Notes: a model not told the origin generated them from the letters alone. 64,000 bases of DNA from Pontibacter silvestris (GCF_020907275.1 NZ_JAJJWI010000009.1:94006-158005); one strand, 5' to 3'. Positions 8,712 through 20,715 are shown, numbered from the stretch's first letter. Numbers and translations are program-made.

Positions 8712-10600
8712 TTACTCCGTCCTTAGTGATGTTACCGGGTTGGCAATAGCTGTTCTAACGGCATGGAAACTCAGCGTGAACATGGCAATGGTAACTGTCG
8801 CTAGAAAGGCTGAAGCGAAGATCCACCAGCTGAATTCGGTGCGGTAGGCATAGTCGTTCAGCCAGTTATTCATCAGGTACCAGCTTAGCGGCAACGCAAC
8901 CAGGTTGGCAATCAATACCAATTTCAGGAAATCTTTGCTCAGCATAAACACGATGCTTGACACCGACGCGCCCAGCACCTTCCTCACCCCAATCTCCTTA
9001 GTGCGCTGCTCGGCTGTGAACAAAGCTAGACCAAATAATCCCAAACAGGAAATAAAGATGGCAATACCGGCTAAGTACTTGGTGAGTTGCCCCATAATCG
9101 CCTCTGTTTTGTACATTATATTAAAGTCGTTGTCCAGAAATTGGTATTCGAACGGGTAGGCCGGATTGTGCCGCTTCAGTATCTGCTCCATTGCTGTGAG
9201 CACCTCCGTTGTTTTGCCGGGAGCCACACGTGCGAATATCAGGTTTTCAGCATCGGGCATCAAGCGCACCACCAATGGTGGTGTCGGGATGTGCATGGAG
9301 GTAGAATGGAAGTCGTACATCACTCCTATTATATGGCCTTCACCATCCCACTCCAGCTACTCCCCTACTGTATCCTGCATCTGCATCCGGCGAACCGCTT
9401 CCTCGTTCACTAAAAATGCTCCGTGTCAGTTCCATATTCCTTAGAAAAGTCGCGCCCTTCTTTCAAAGTTACGCCCATTGTCTCTCGAAATCATAACCAA
9501 CCGTCATCTTACTGAACAGTATACCAGCTGCAGGGTCTTTCCCCCGCCAGTTCACGTCCCCAGTCGCATTGCCTATCATCAGCGGGTTCTGGTTGGCCGA
9601 AGTGACAGCCTGGATACCTGGCACATTCTCTAGCTCCCGCTTCACCACCTCGTAGCGGTTTTGCAGTTCTCCTTCCATCGGCACATAAATTAGATTCTCC
9701 CGGTTCATGCCGATGTTTTTTGTGCGGATATAGTGTAACTGCATATAGACCACCAAAGTGCTGATGATAAGCAGCGCTGACAGGATGAACTGAAACACCA
9801 CCAAGCCTTTCCGAAGCAACATTCCTCTGGTGCCCATCCGCACGGTACTCTTCAGCACCACCGCTGGCCTAAACGACGACAGAAAAAAAACCAGCTACCA
9901 CGGCTACACCCAAAACTAACGCCACCATCACAGGGTCTGTCAGGTCCATTCGCATAGATTTCCCGGTCAGGTCGTTGAACTGCGGCAGCAGCATTCTCAC
10001 CAAATTCAGCGACAGGAACAGAGCTAGGAAAGAAACCAGCATCGACTCTACCAGAAACTGACGGATCAACTCGGGTTTGCTGGCGCCTATGGACTTGCGC
10101 ACGCCCACTTCCTTCGCACGCTTCGCAGAGCGCGCCGTGGTTAGGTTCATGAAGTTGATGCAGGCAATAACTAACATAAAAATAGCTACAACAGAGAAAA
10201 GCCGCACATTTGTGATCCTACCAGTTGCCACTTCTCCGCCCCGAAAATCATCGTAGAGGTACATATCCCCTACCGGCTGTACAAACAATTCTTTCTTATA
10301 ACCATCATGGTGGTCCTGAACCACTGGCCGTATCTTCTGATTCAGTGCAGCGATGTCGGCATTTGGCTTCAATAGCAGAAAAGTCCTTCGTGCGTTGCTT
10401 CCCCAGTCCTCCAGCCAATCATCTCCGGGGCTGTTAATCCAATCATCTAATGGCGTTACATAATCAAACTGCATCGATGAATTTCTCGGCACATCCTGCA
10501 TCACGCCAGTCACTTTATAGCTCTTGCTATTGTCGATCCTGAAGATTTTGCCCATTGCCTCCTCAGGAGAGTCGAAAAACTGTCTGACTACTTTCTCTGA
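8712..10600 (-). pseudogene. FtsX/MacB-type ABC transporter permease, decayed and 5'-truncated
   Basis: Fragments of one Bacteroidota-type permease of about 800 residues. The first (from about 10600) covers the periplasmic domain and the FtsX block LTTARSAKRAKEVGVRKSIG; the second (9861-9469) continues GMLLRKGLVVFQFILSALL ... IGMNRENLIYVP; the third (9323-8712) has the second FtsX block TAEQRTKEIGVRKVLGAS and the end NPVTSLRTE. Lesions seen: an A8 homopolymer (9883-9890 on the plus strand) that breaks the frame near 9880, a frameshift near 9475, another near 9415, and an in-frame TAG at 9357-9359. The first quarter is missing where the gene meets an NtrC-type remnant at about 10600. Intact relatives move substrates or lipoproteins from the periplasmic face of the inner membrane. 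Non-functional. Confidence 0.88.
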
Positions 10601-10846
10601 TACTTGCCGAAGGCAACATACTACATCCACAGGACTTTAGCTTTTCTGCCATGGAAACAGCACCACCTGCCACTGTCGGAACACACTACACCTCTACAGA
10701 AAAGCCTATGCCGCTGAGTGAAATAGAGCGGGAGACCATTGTCAGGGCTCTAGAGAAAAATAAAGGCAACATATCCCGAACAGCCAAAGAACTTGGCCTA
10801 ACCCGCACAGCCCTTTTACCGCCGACTGAATAAGCATGATATTTAA
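10597..10846 (+). pseudogene. C-terminal remnant of an NtrC-type sigma-54 activator
   Basis: The reading frame starts mid-gene with ILAEGNILHPQDFSFS, the end of an AAA+ sigma-54 interaction domain, followed by a linker and a Fis-type helix-turn-helix: LSEIERETIVRALEKNKGN, ISRTAKELGLTRTAL. An extra T near 10816 breaks the frame just before the expected YRRLNKHDI and TAA (10844-10846). The receiver and nearly all of the ATPase domain are missing. The 3' end overlaps the start of the sensor kinase by 11 bases, a normal operon arrangement. On the left it joins the antisense permease remnant, so one deletion or rearrangement probably removed the start of both genes. Confidence 0.82.
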
Positions 10847-12183
10847 ACGCCTTGAGTTCGGGTTACTCGTCCGTTTTATACTCCTGCTGGTGATGATGTT
10901 CCTGACGGTGCGTTACCTGGTACAGTATACGTGGCTGCAGATAACCTCCGGCATTCTTGTTATGCTGGCTCAGGTTTGGGAACTGGCAGTGTACGTCACC
11001 CGCAGTAACAACAAACTGGCTAAATTTCTACAGGCTGTAAAACAACGTGACTTCTCACAACGCTTTAACGAACACACCACCAACAGTTCGCTAAAGCAGT
11101 TGCATATTGCTTTTAACCTCATCAACAATACTTATAAACAGCTACATACAGAGAAAGAGGCACAGTTCCTGTACATGCAAACTATCCTCCAGTTGATTGA
11201 CACAGGTATTGTGGCTGTGGACGAAGAGTCAGGAGAAGTTGAATGGGTGAATGATGCTTTTAAGAAATTACTTGGCGTGCCGTATAGCAAGTCTTCAAAT
11301 ACGTTACCCTCTGCTCTACGAGGCACTGCAAAATATAAAAGCCGGCGAAAACAAGCTTCTGAAATTAAAATTGCCTATAGGACAATCGCAGTTATTACTT
11401 ACAGCTACGTCTTTCTCTGTGCAGCAGCGCTTTCTGCTCTTAGTCGCCTTAAAAAATGTAAGTGCCACCGTAGATGCAACCGAAACTGAGGCCTGGCAAA
11501 AACTTCTCCGGGTAATGACACACGAGATCATGAACTCTGTAGCTCCCATTGCCTCGCTGGCCGACTCATTGGGCAGGCACCTGCAGCAGGAACGGGAGAA
11601 GTATCGACAGGAGCCTGAAACAGCACCAGACCCTGAGTTGCTACGAGACATAGAAGAAGGCATTTCGATCATCAAAAAACGAAGCGATGGTTTACTTCGC
11701 TTTGCGCACTTCTACCGCAACCTGAATAAACCGCAGCACCTGCTATTAACTACAATATATGTACAGGAGCTGTTAAACAGCATCGATGGCCTTATGCGCC
11801 CTCAACTGGAAGAACAGGGTGTGGAACTTATATGTAAAGTATTACCACAAGGTCTGCAGTTACATGCCGATGTTAACCTGTTGGAGCAGGTACTCATTAA
11901 CCTTATTTTAAATGCTAAACGTGCCGTACAAGATCGGCCCAAGCCTCAGATTGTACTTCTCGCCCACGCAGAAAATGGCAAAACAGTCATTGAGGTACAG
12001 TACAACGGTAGCAGCATTCCGGAAGAGCTGCTGGAGAACATATTTATTCCTTTCTTTACCTCCCATAAAGATGGCTCTGGTATAGGTTTAAGCCTTGCTA
12101 AGCACATTATGCTACTGCACAAGGGGAGCATACAGGTAGAAAGTGAAGAAGGTATAGGAACATTGTTCAGGCTGGTGCTTTAA
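10836..12183 (+). pseudogene. NtrY-like sensor histidine kinase, frameshifted
   Basis: The N-terminal part (10836 to about 11280) has two membrane segments (LLVRFILLLVMMFLTVRYLV; LQITSGILVMLAQVWELAVY), a HAMP-like linker and a PAS-like region (ILQLIDTGIVAVDEESGEV). A frameshift near 11280 moves to another frame, which continues IRYPLLYEALQNIKAGE, then the H-box VMTHEIMNSVAPIASLADS, N-box NLILNAKRAV and G2 box GSGIGLSLAKHIMLLHKG. The HEIMNSVAP form of the H-box is typical of NtrY-type kinases paired with NtrC-type regulators. The G1 box reads YNGSSIP where DNGPGIP is usual, so the ATP-binding Asp is lost too. Cognate partner of the regulator remnant upstream. Almost certainly inactive. Confidence 0.88.
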
Positions 12184-12185
12184 AG

Positions 12186-12347
12186 ATGATTTGTTGCGCA
12201 GTGTCTCTTAGCCCTGTAGTTTTAGCACAGGCTCTATTAGTACCTGCGGGAGCTGTACGAGGGCTTTCATGGGAAAACGTTGAGTTAGTGCCTGAACCAG
12301 TGTTCTATGAAGAGGAAAGTAATGCTTTAGTTAGCTTTCAGCTTTAA
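12186..12347 (+). CDS. Short unassigned open frame (53 codons)
   Basis: ATG follows the kinase stop by two bases and gives a 53-residue peptide with a hydrophobic start (SPVVLAQALLVPAG) and a tail ENVELVPEPVFYEEESNALV. It resembles no family I know and could be debris of the decaying locus. The rest of 12184-12504 contains only a candidate dnaX promoter. Confidence 0.2.
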   Translation: MICCAVSLSPVVLAQALLVPAGAVRGLSWENVELVPEPVFYEEESNALVSFQL

Positions 12348-12491
12348 TAAAAAGCAGCGCATTGTTAACAAACACACTCATCTGCCACCATTTTACCATA
12401 AGTTTTGTTTCTTAAAAAGAAGCTTTGATCGTGGATAACTCTATGGATAACTGCTGGATAAAAACCACTCCCAACTCAGCTTCAGATTGAT

Positions 12492-12499
12492 TATCTTTG
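12492..12499 (+). promoter_or_regulatory. Candidate -7 box (TATCTTTG) of dnaX
   Basis: TATCTTTG matches TAnnTTTG and ends 5 bases before the chosen ATG at 12505. If it is used, transcription would start at or next to the start codon, giving a leaderless or near-leaderless mRNA. No TTTG -33 box is evident. Confidence 0.4.
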
Positions 12500-12504
12500 T
12501 AGTA

Positions 12505-14394
12505 ATGGAAAACTTTGTAGTATCAGCGCGTAAGTACCGTCCGACCACGTTCGACAGCGTGGTAGGGCAACACCATATAACCAACACCCTCAAAAACGCC
12601 ATTAGCAGTAAACACCTGGCGCAGGCTTTTCTTTTCTGTGGGCCAAGAGGTGTAGGTAAGACAACCTGTGCCCGTATTCTGGCTAAAACCATTAATTGCC
12701 AGAACATCACTCCAGAAATAGAGGCTTGTAACGAGTGTGAGTCGTGCCGTAGCTTTAACAGCAACAGTTCATTTAACATACATGAACTCGATGCCGCCTC
12801 TAACAACTCCGTAGAAGACATCCGGAACCTGGTAGAGCAGGTGCGTTATGCGCCGCAAACAGGAAAGTATAAAATATATATCATAGATGAGGTACACATG
12901 CTCTCAAACCAGGCCTTCAATGCATTTCTGAAGACGCTGGAGGAGCCACCTTCTTATGCCATATTTATACTGGCTACTACAGAACGCCACAAAATTATCC
13001 CGACTATACTTTCACGTTGCCAGATCTTTGATTTCAACAGGATTAGAATAGAAGATATGGTGCGGCACCTAGGAGGAATCGCTCAGAAAGAGAGTATAGA
13101 AGCAGAACCGGATGCACTGCATCTGATCTCACAGAAAGCAGACGGTGCTTTACGTGATGCCTTGTCTATCTTCGACCAGATGGTGACCTTCTCCGGCAGC
13201 AATGTAACTTATAAAGCTACAGTCGAGAACCTGCACATTCTGGACTATGACTATTATTTCCGCCTGACAGACCACCTGTTAAAGCAGAACCTGTCTGGTT
13301 CGCTGTTGCTGTTCGATGAAATTCTGAAAAACGGCTTTGACGCACATAACTTTTTAGTGGGTATTGGCGAGCACTTCCGTAGCCTGCTTGTATGTAAAGA
13401 CCAGGCTACTGTACAGTTGCTAGAGGTATCAGACAACATAAAAGCGAAGTATGCAGAACAATCGGTAAGGGCATCTGTTTCTTTCCTGCTGTCAGGACTG
13501 AACCTGGTAAGCACCTGCGACATGCATTACAAGAGCAGCAAAAACCAGCGTTTGCATGTAGAACTGTGCCTGATGAAAATGGCGCACCTGAATGCAGCAC
13601 TGAGTTTTGCCCAGGATGGAGCAGTAGCAAAAAAAGCTAAGGTAGCAGCATCGGCACCAGCCGCTACCAGTACAACAGGTGCCACTACCACACCAGCAGC
13701 AGCCATGCAGCAATCGCAAAGTCAAGGGCAGGTGCCGTCTGAGCGATTGCAGCAACCACAGGCATCTGCGCAGGTGTCTTCTGAGGGGTTGCAACAGCCG
13801 CCAATGCCGCAGCAGGTAACACCAGATGCACATATAGCGCCGGCCAACCCTCAAACTCCTCCCGGCTCTGGTCCTGACGGCAGCCCTGAAAAATCAAGGG
13901 CCAGCATGCAGCTACCTCCTCAAAAGAAGTTAAGCAAGCTGCCCAGTCTGAAAGACCTCCAGCAGCAAGCTCAGGCCCCAGTTGTGGAAACCGTAGAGGA
14001 AGAGGATGAAAACGCTACTTACGGCACTGTACTACCTGTTGACCAGGCAAGGCTAAAGGCCGTGTGGTACAACATTCTGCGACGCAAAAAGGATGAGAAC
14101 ATGATGGAGTATACGCTCCTAAACCGCCAGTACCATATAAATGAGCAAAATGAAATAACACTGCACGTAGAAAATCCTGTGCTGGTAGATCAGTTTACAA
14201 GCGTTCGTCCTGCCCTACTGGCTGAACTGAAGCAACAGCTAAACAATCGCAACATCAAGCTAAAAGTAGAGGTAATGGAAGTGCAGGATGAGAAAAAGCT
14301 GTATACTTCGCAGGACAAGTTCAACTATTTAGCAGAGAAATATCCGCTGTTGGTCGATTTAAAGCAACGCCTGGGATTGGATACTGACTTTTAA
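12505..14394 (+). CDS. dnaX: DNA polymerase III clamp-loader subunit tau/gamma
   Basis: A 629-residue AAA+ ATPase that loads the beta clamp and links replisome subunits. Visible are Walker A GPRGVGKTT (residues about 49-57), a zinc module of cysteines (INCQ ... CNECESC), Walker B-like DEVHMLS, the sensor-1 region LATTERHKI and the arginine-finger SRC motif. Domain III ends near residue 370, followed by a long Ala/Pro/Gln-rich linker and a C-terminal domain from about residue 535 (DQARLKAVWYNIL ... LKQRLGLDTDF). The ATG at 12505 is preferred to a TTG 18 bases upstream because MENFVVSARKYRP is the conserved start. A poly-A run at 13629-13635 may give a short gamma form (separate entry). Transcribed alone, just downstream of the decayed kinase. 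Confidence 0.96.
   Translation: MENFVVSARKYRPTTFDSVVGQHHITNTLKNAISSKHLAQAFLFCGPRGVGKTTCARILAKTINCQNITPEIEACNECESCRSFNSNSSFNIHELDAASNNSVEDIRNLVEQVRYAPQTGKYKIYIIDEVHMLSNQAFNAFLKTLEEPPSYAIFILATTERHKIIPTILSRCQIFDFNRIRIEDMVRHLGGIAQKESIEAEPDALHLISQKADGALRDALSIFDQMVTFSGSNVTYKATVENLHILDYDYYFRLTDHLLKQNLSGSLLLFDEILKNGFDAHNFLVGIGEHFRSLLVCKDQATVQLLEVSDNIKAKYAEQSVRASVSFLLSGLNLVSTCDMHYKSSKNQRLHVELCLMKMAHLNAALSFAQDGAVAKKAKVAASAPAATSTTGATTTPAAAMQQSQSQGQVPSERLQQPQASAQVSSEGLQQPPMPQQVTPDAHIAPANPQTPPGSGPDGSPEKSRASMQLPPQKKLSKLPSLKDLQQQAQAPVVETVEEEDENATYGTVLPVDQARLKAVWYNILRRKKDENMMEYTLLNRQYHINEQNEITLHVENPVLVDQFTSVRPALLAELKQQLNNRNIKLKVEVMEVQDEKKLYTSQDKFNYLAEKYPLLVDLKQRLGLDTDF
13629..13668 (+). promoter_or_regulatory. 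Candidate programmed frameshift/slippage site in dnaX
   Basis: Seven A's (13629-13635) span GCA AAA AAA GCT. A -1 shift puts AGC TAA next, ending a 378-residue product right after clamp-loader domain III. A +1 shift meets TAG at 13643-13645. Five bases after the run, GGTAGC (13641-13646) and GGC (13653-13655) can pair with GCCGCTACC (13660-13668), leaving a 6-base bulge and an ACCA loop. Slippery run, short spacer, hairpin and immediate stops are the layout of the E. coli dnaX frameshift signal; the use here is inferred. Confidence 0.55.
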
Positions 14395-14446
14395 TCCACA
14401 ATAAATTTTATATTAGCATAGTTATAATCAACTAACAACCATAACT

Positions 14447-17416
14447 ATGCCTGTGAAAAAGAGCCTGTCCCTGTTTTTTGTTGCGTTTGCTTTTACGTTT
14501 ACGCAATGTAAAAACGAAGCATATCAGACGCAGTCAGTGCCCGACACGACAGCGTCTACAGCCTCGCCTGCTCAAAAAGAATATAAGTATGAGACAGTGT
14601 CTGGTGATCCTCTTAATGCACGTGTTTACACGCTGGACAATGGCCTGAAAGTTTATCTTTCAGATTACGAAGACGCCCCACGCATACAAACATACATTGC
14701 TGTGCGCGCAGGCAGCAAAAATGACCCTGCTGATGCTACCGGACTTGCACATTACCTGGAACACATGGTGTTTAAAGGAACCACAAAGTTAGGTACGCAG
14801 AACTGGGAGAAAGAAAAGGCTGAACTGGATAAGATAGAGGCTCTCTATGAAAAGCACCGCAGCACTACTGACCCAGCTTTACGTAAGAAAATCTATCACC
14901 AGATAGACAGCATTTCTGGTGTGGCAGCCACTTTTGCCGTTGCTAATGAATACGATAAGATTTTAGGAGCTATTGGTGCCAAAGGAACTAATGCCTACAC
15001 ATCTGTAGAGCAAACGGTTTACACTAACGACGTTCCGTCTAACCAACTGGAACGTTGGATAGCTTTAGAGGCTGATCGTTTCAGTGATATGGTACCGCGT
15101 ATATTCCACACAGAACTGGAGGCAGTTTACGAAGAAAAAAACCGTTCGCTAGACAACGACCGCTGGAAAGTTTTTGAAGCTGTTGGGGCAGCACTTTACC
15201 CAACGCATCAGTACGGTACACAAACCACTATCGGCACCATAGAACATCTTAAAAACCCTTCCATCACGGAGATCAAAAAATATTTTGATACTTATTATGT
15301 ACCTAATAACATGGCCGTTGCACTTAGTGGTGATATAGATTTTGACCAGGCAATCCGTGTGATAGATGAATATTTTGGGAAATTGCAAAGTAAGCCAGTG
15401 CCTGAGTTTAAGGTAGCACAGGAAAAGCCTATTGAGAAGCCCGTGGTTAAAGAGGTTATCGGGCCGGATGCAGAGAACGTAACAGTAGCTTATCGTTTCC
15501 CGGGCTTTAATGACCATGATGCACTTGTACTGCAAATGATCAGCGGCATTCTGTACAATGGGCAAGCCGGGCTTATTGATCTGAACCTGAATCAGCAGCA
15601 AAAGGTGTTAGGCGCTTATGCCTATGACAACCAGATGAAAGACTATTCTGACTTTACACTGAGTGCTACACCTCGCCAGGGTCAGACACTAGATCAGGCA
15701 AAGGAAATGCTGCTGGCGCAAATAGAACTGGTGAAGCAAGGCAAATTTGACGACTGGTTGCTATCAGCAGTAGTTAATGACTACAAGATCAGTAAAATGA
15801 AGGCTTATGAGAACAACTCCAGACGTGCCGATGCTTTTGTAAGTGCTTTTATCTATGGTTCAGACTGGGCAGATTATGTGAAGCGTGATGATGAGTTTGC
15901 CAACATTACGAAGCAGGAGGTAATGGACATAGCAAACAAGTATCTGCAAAACAATTATGCCCTTGTTTATAAAAAAACAGGCACCGACCCTAATGCACAG
16001 AAAGTAGAAAAGCCAGCCATTACACCGGTTCCTGTAAACAGGGAAGTGCAATCAGAATACTACAAAGCTTTTATGGCTAAGGAAGCTCCTGCCTTAGAGC
16101 CTGTATTCATAGACTACAAGAAAGATATTACAGAGGCTAAACTGAAAAGTGATGTTCCGCTGCTGTATACGAAGAACAAAGACAATGGCTTGTTTCAGCT
16201 ATACTATATACTGGATACAGGTTCTGACACAAATCCTAAGTTAGGGTTAGCAGTAGACTACCTGGAATATTTGGGAACTGACAAGTATACAGCTGAAGAA
16301 CTGAAAAAAGAATTCTACAAGCTAGGCACTTCGTTTGGTGTTTCTTCATCAGGAGACCAAGTATATGTAAGCCTGACAGGCCTTGATGAAAATTTTGAGC
16401 CAGCGCTGGCATTATTCGAAAGCGTCATTCAGAACCCGAAAGCAGATCAGCAGGCCCTAAATGATTATGTGTCCCGCTTACTGAAAGCCCGTAATGATGC
16501 CAAGCTCAACAAGAGCGTTATCCTGCAGCAGGCCATGGTAAACTATGTAAAGTATGGTCCTAAAAATCCATTCACCTCAGACTTGTCTGAAAAAGAACTG
16601 AAAGTGGTAAAGCCTCAGGAGTTAGTAAGTATTATTAAGAGCATTCCTACTTATGAGCACCGTGTGCTGTATTATGGCCCACGTGAAACGGATAACCTTG
16701 TAGCAACGCTTAACACCGGACACCATGTACCAGCGATTCTTCAACCAGTGCCTACAGAGAAAGTTTATGCAGAACTAGATATAAAGCAGCCTTCGGTTTA
16801 CTGGGTAGATTACGACATGGTGCAGGCAGAACTACTTTTTGTTACCAAATCGATGCCTTACGATAAAACAATGATACCAGTAGTAAGGCTCTACAACCAG
16901 TACTTTGGCTCCGGTATGAGTTCCATCGTGTTTCAGGAACTGCGCGAGTCTAAAGCTTTGGCTTATTCAGCATACTCTTTCTATAGCACTGCCACTAAAA
17001 AGGATCGCTCTAACTACATTATCTCCTACATTGGTACACAGGCAGACAAGTTACCCGAAGCAATGGTAGGCATGGAAGAGTTACTGAACAATATGCCTTT
17101 AGCTGATGCAAACTTTGAGATAGCAAAAGCCTCTCTTCGTAACAGTATCTCTTCTGAACGCATCACTAAAGCTGGTATTCTTTTCGATTATGAACGAGCC
17201 AAACGCTTAGGCCTTGACTACGATATCCGTAAAGATGTTTACCAGCTTACTAACGACATGACTTTTCCGCAGTTACACGAGTTCCAGCAGAAGTTTGTAA
17301 AGAGCCAGCCACAAGCCATTCTGGTAATTGGTTCTAAAAACAAGTTGAATTTTAAAGAACTGGAAAGATATGGCAAAGTGCAGCAATTAAGCCTCAATGA
17401 GATATTTGGCTATTAA
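14447..17416 (+). CDS. M16-family zinc metallopeptidase (two-domain, exported)
   Basis: A 989-residue pitrilysin/insulinase-type peptidase. The inverted zinc motif HxxEH is at residues 102-106 (AHYLEHMVFKGT), and the distal Glu lies in EAVYEEKNRSLDND about 125 residues later, as needed for zinc binding. The second half repeats the M16 fold without a catalytic motif (from about residue 570), with the characteristic FGSGMSSIVFQELRESKALAYS. The N-terminus has a signal sequence ending in FTFTQCKN, so Cys21 may be lipidated and the enzyme anchored in the periplasm or at the surface. The substrate is unknown; relatives degrade peptides. Transcribed alone and followed by a terminator; it converges on icd. 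Confidence 0.93.
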   Translation: MPVKKSLSLFFVAFAFTFTQCKNEAYQTQSVPDTTASTASPAQKEYKYETVSGDPLNARVYTLDNGLKVYLSDYEDAPRIQTYIAVRAGSKNDPADATGLAHYLEHMVFKGTTKLGTQNWEKEKAELDKIEALYEKHRSTTDPALRKKIYHQIDSISGVAATFAVANEYDKILGAIGAKGTNAYTSVEQTVYTNDVPSNQLERWIALEADRFSDMVPRIFHTELEAVYEEKNRSLDNDRWKVFEAVGAALYPTHQYGTQTTIGTIEHLKNPSITEIKKYFDTYYVPNNMAVALSGDIDFDQAIRVIDEYFGKLQSKPVPEFKVAQEKPIEKPVVKEVIGPDAENVTVAYRFPGFNDHDALVLQMISGILYNGQAGLIDLNLNQQQKVLGAYAYDNQMKDYSDFTLSATPRQGQTLDQAKEMLLAQIELVKQGKFDDWLLSAVVNDYKISKMKAYENNSRRADAFVSAFIYGSDWADYVKRDDEFANITKQEVMDIANKYLQNNYALVYKKTGTDPNAQKVEKPAITPVPVNREVQSEYYKAFMAKEAPALEPVFIDYKKDITEAKLKSDVPLLYTKNKDNGLFQLYYILDTGSDTNPKLGLAVDYLEYLGTDKYTAEELKKEFYKLGTSFGVSSSGDQVYVSLTGLDENFEPALALFESVIQNPKADQQALNDYVSRLLKARNDAKLNKSVILQQAMVNYVKYGPKNPFTSDLSEKELKVVKPQELVSIIKSIPTYEHRVLYYGPRETDNLVATLNTGHHVPAILQPVPTEKVYAELDIKQPSVYWVDYDMVQAELLFVTKSMPYDKTMIPVVRLYNQYFGSGMSSIVFQELRESKALAYSAYSFYSTATKKDRSNYIISYIGTQADKLPEAMVGMEELLNNMPLADANFEIAKASLRNSISSERITKAGILFDYERAKRLGLDYDIRKDVYQLTNDMTFPQLHEFQQKFVKSQPQAILVIGSKNKLNFKELERYGKVQQLSLNEIFGY

Positions 17417-17445
17417 GAGTCAGAGATATCAGAAGCCGGTTTTTA

Positions 17446-17477
17446 GAGGGAGCAGCTGTTAAGTTGCTCCTTTTTTA
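17446..17477 (+). terminator. Intrinsic terminator of the M16 peptidase gene
   Basis: GGAGCA (17449-17454) pairs with TGCTCC (17465-17470), followed by six T's, about 30 bases after the stop codon. Confidence 0.7.
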
Positions 17478-17702
17478 TTAAGATATTATTTACAGGAAAA
17501 GAATCTAAAAGCTTACTCGTAGCCTTTCCCACTGTTAGTGTTTTGCTGTCCATGATTTAGTAAGACAGTTTACTTAGATATGGTGAAAGGAAAATAAGAC
17601 ACAGCATCTTTTCAGGCTGAAATGGAGCAACAATGTTCTTCAAGCTTAGATAACTAACAAGTACAAAAGAATGTTAGTATTAGCAACAGCCTATACCTGT
17701 AC

Positions 17703-17758
17703 AACTGATAAAAGGAAAGGCTGCCCAATCTCTCGGGCAGCCTTGCCTTTTATCAGTT
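17703..17758 (-). terminator. Long inverted-repeat terminator next to icd
   Basis: Arms of 24 bases starting AACTGATAAAAGG and continuing AAGGCTGCCC are mirrored by GGGCAGCCTT ... CCTTTTATCAGTT around an 8-base loop, with one mismatch (A/G). It lies 10 bases beyond the icd stop, in a convergent gap. A- and T-rich flanks suit termination on both strands. The rest of 17478-17702 shows no gene. Confidence 0.85.
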
Positions 17759-17768
17759 TATCTTCTTG

Positions 17769-20018
<2,250 letters not shown>

Positions 20019-20258
20019 TTATACACTACCAACGGAGGTAGTAAACACAATTTATAATTGCTAATTTAAGTTTTAGTAATGTGGTTTTATAATCCGGTTC
20101 TTAAGGGTCCTTATTTTGATCAAGGTAAATCTTTAAGATAATAAATGCTTAAAAACAACACACAATACCCTGCAAAAGACTCAGCCCTAACAAGCTTCAA
20201 CGTTAATCATGTACAGAGATATTCTTCTTCCTGTTGAGCAAGTTAAAAATCCCATTGC

Positions 20259-20280
20259 TTATTTCAGCTTGTTGAAATAA
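20259..20280. repeat. Perfect 8-bp inverted repeat in the icd upstream gap
   Basis: TTATTTCA-GCTTGT-TGAAATAA. It lies about 260 bases upstream of icd and may be a regulator site or a weak RNA hairpin. Elsewhere the gap 19998-20715 contains no gene that I can support. Confidence 0.35.
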
Positions 20281-20450
20281 CAAATATAAGAGTCTTTTTG
20301 ATATAGGCTAATCAAGCGTCTAACTTTCCTACCACACGTAAGGGCACCTTTGTTTTAATTATGTAATCGGATTTAGCTTAACTGCCAGTCCTGCCACGCT
20401 TACTCTTTTTGAAACTAGACCAAAAGGAATTAATTCAGTTGGGTCACAAA

Positions 20451-20485
20451 GAAGAAGCTGCCCAATTAAGTTAAGCAGCCTCTTA
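20451..20485. terminator. Orphan hairpin between icd and the hydrolase gene
   Basis: AAGAAGCTGC and GCAGCCTCTT form a 10-bp stem with one mismatch around a 13-base loop. It could end transcription coming from the minus-strand hydrolase gene, 230 bases away, or be a gene remnant; there is no strong U-tract. Confidence 0.35.
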
Positions 20486-20715
20486 TGTGATATTTACCCT
20501 GTTCCAGCTTTACACAAATTTTAGAACAACCCGCATACAATTTCTCCTATAGAAGCTATAATCTCCTCAAAATATATTCGGTTAAACTCTTCTGGAGCTT
20601 GACGCATAAACACCAAGAATGACATCATAAGCACGCAGGGAAGTAAACAGCGATTTATTAACTGAACTATCAGCCGACAAATCGCTTAACAGGAAATCAT
20701 TTTATTAAGAAGAAC

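Noticed and set aside
13492..13854. Minus-strand frame of 120 codons rich in Arg, Cys and Leu
   Set aside because: Shadow of the Gln/Pro/Ala-rich linker of dnaX.
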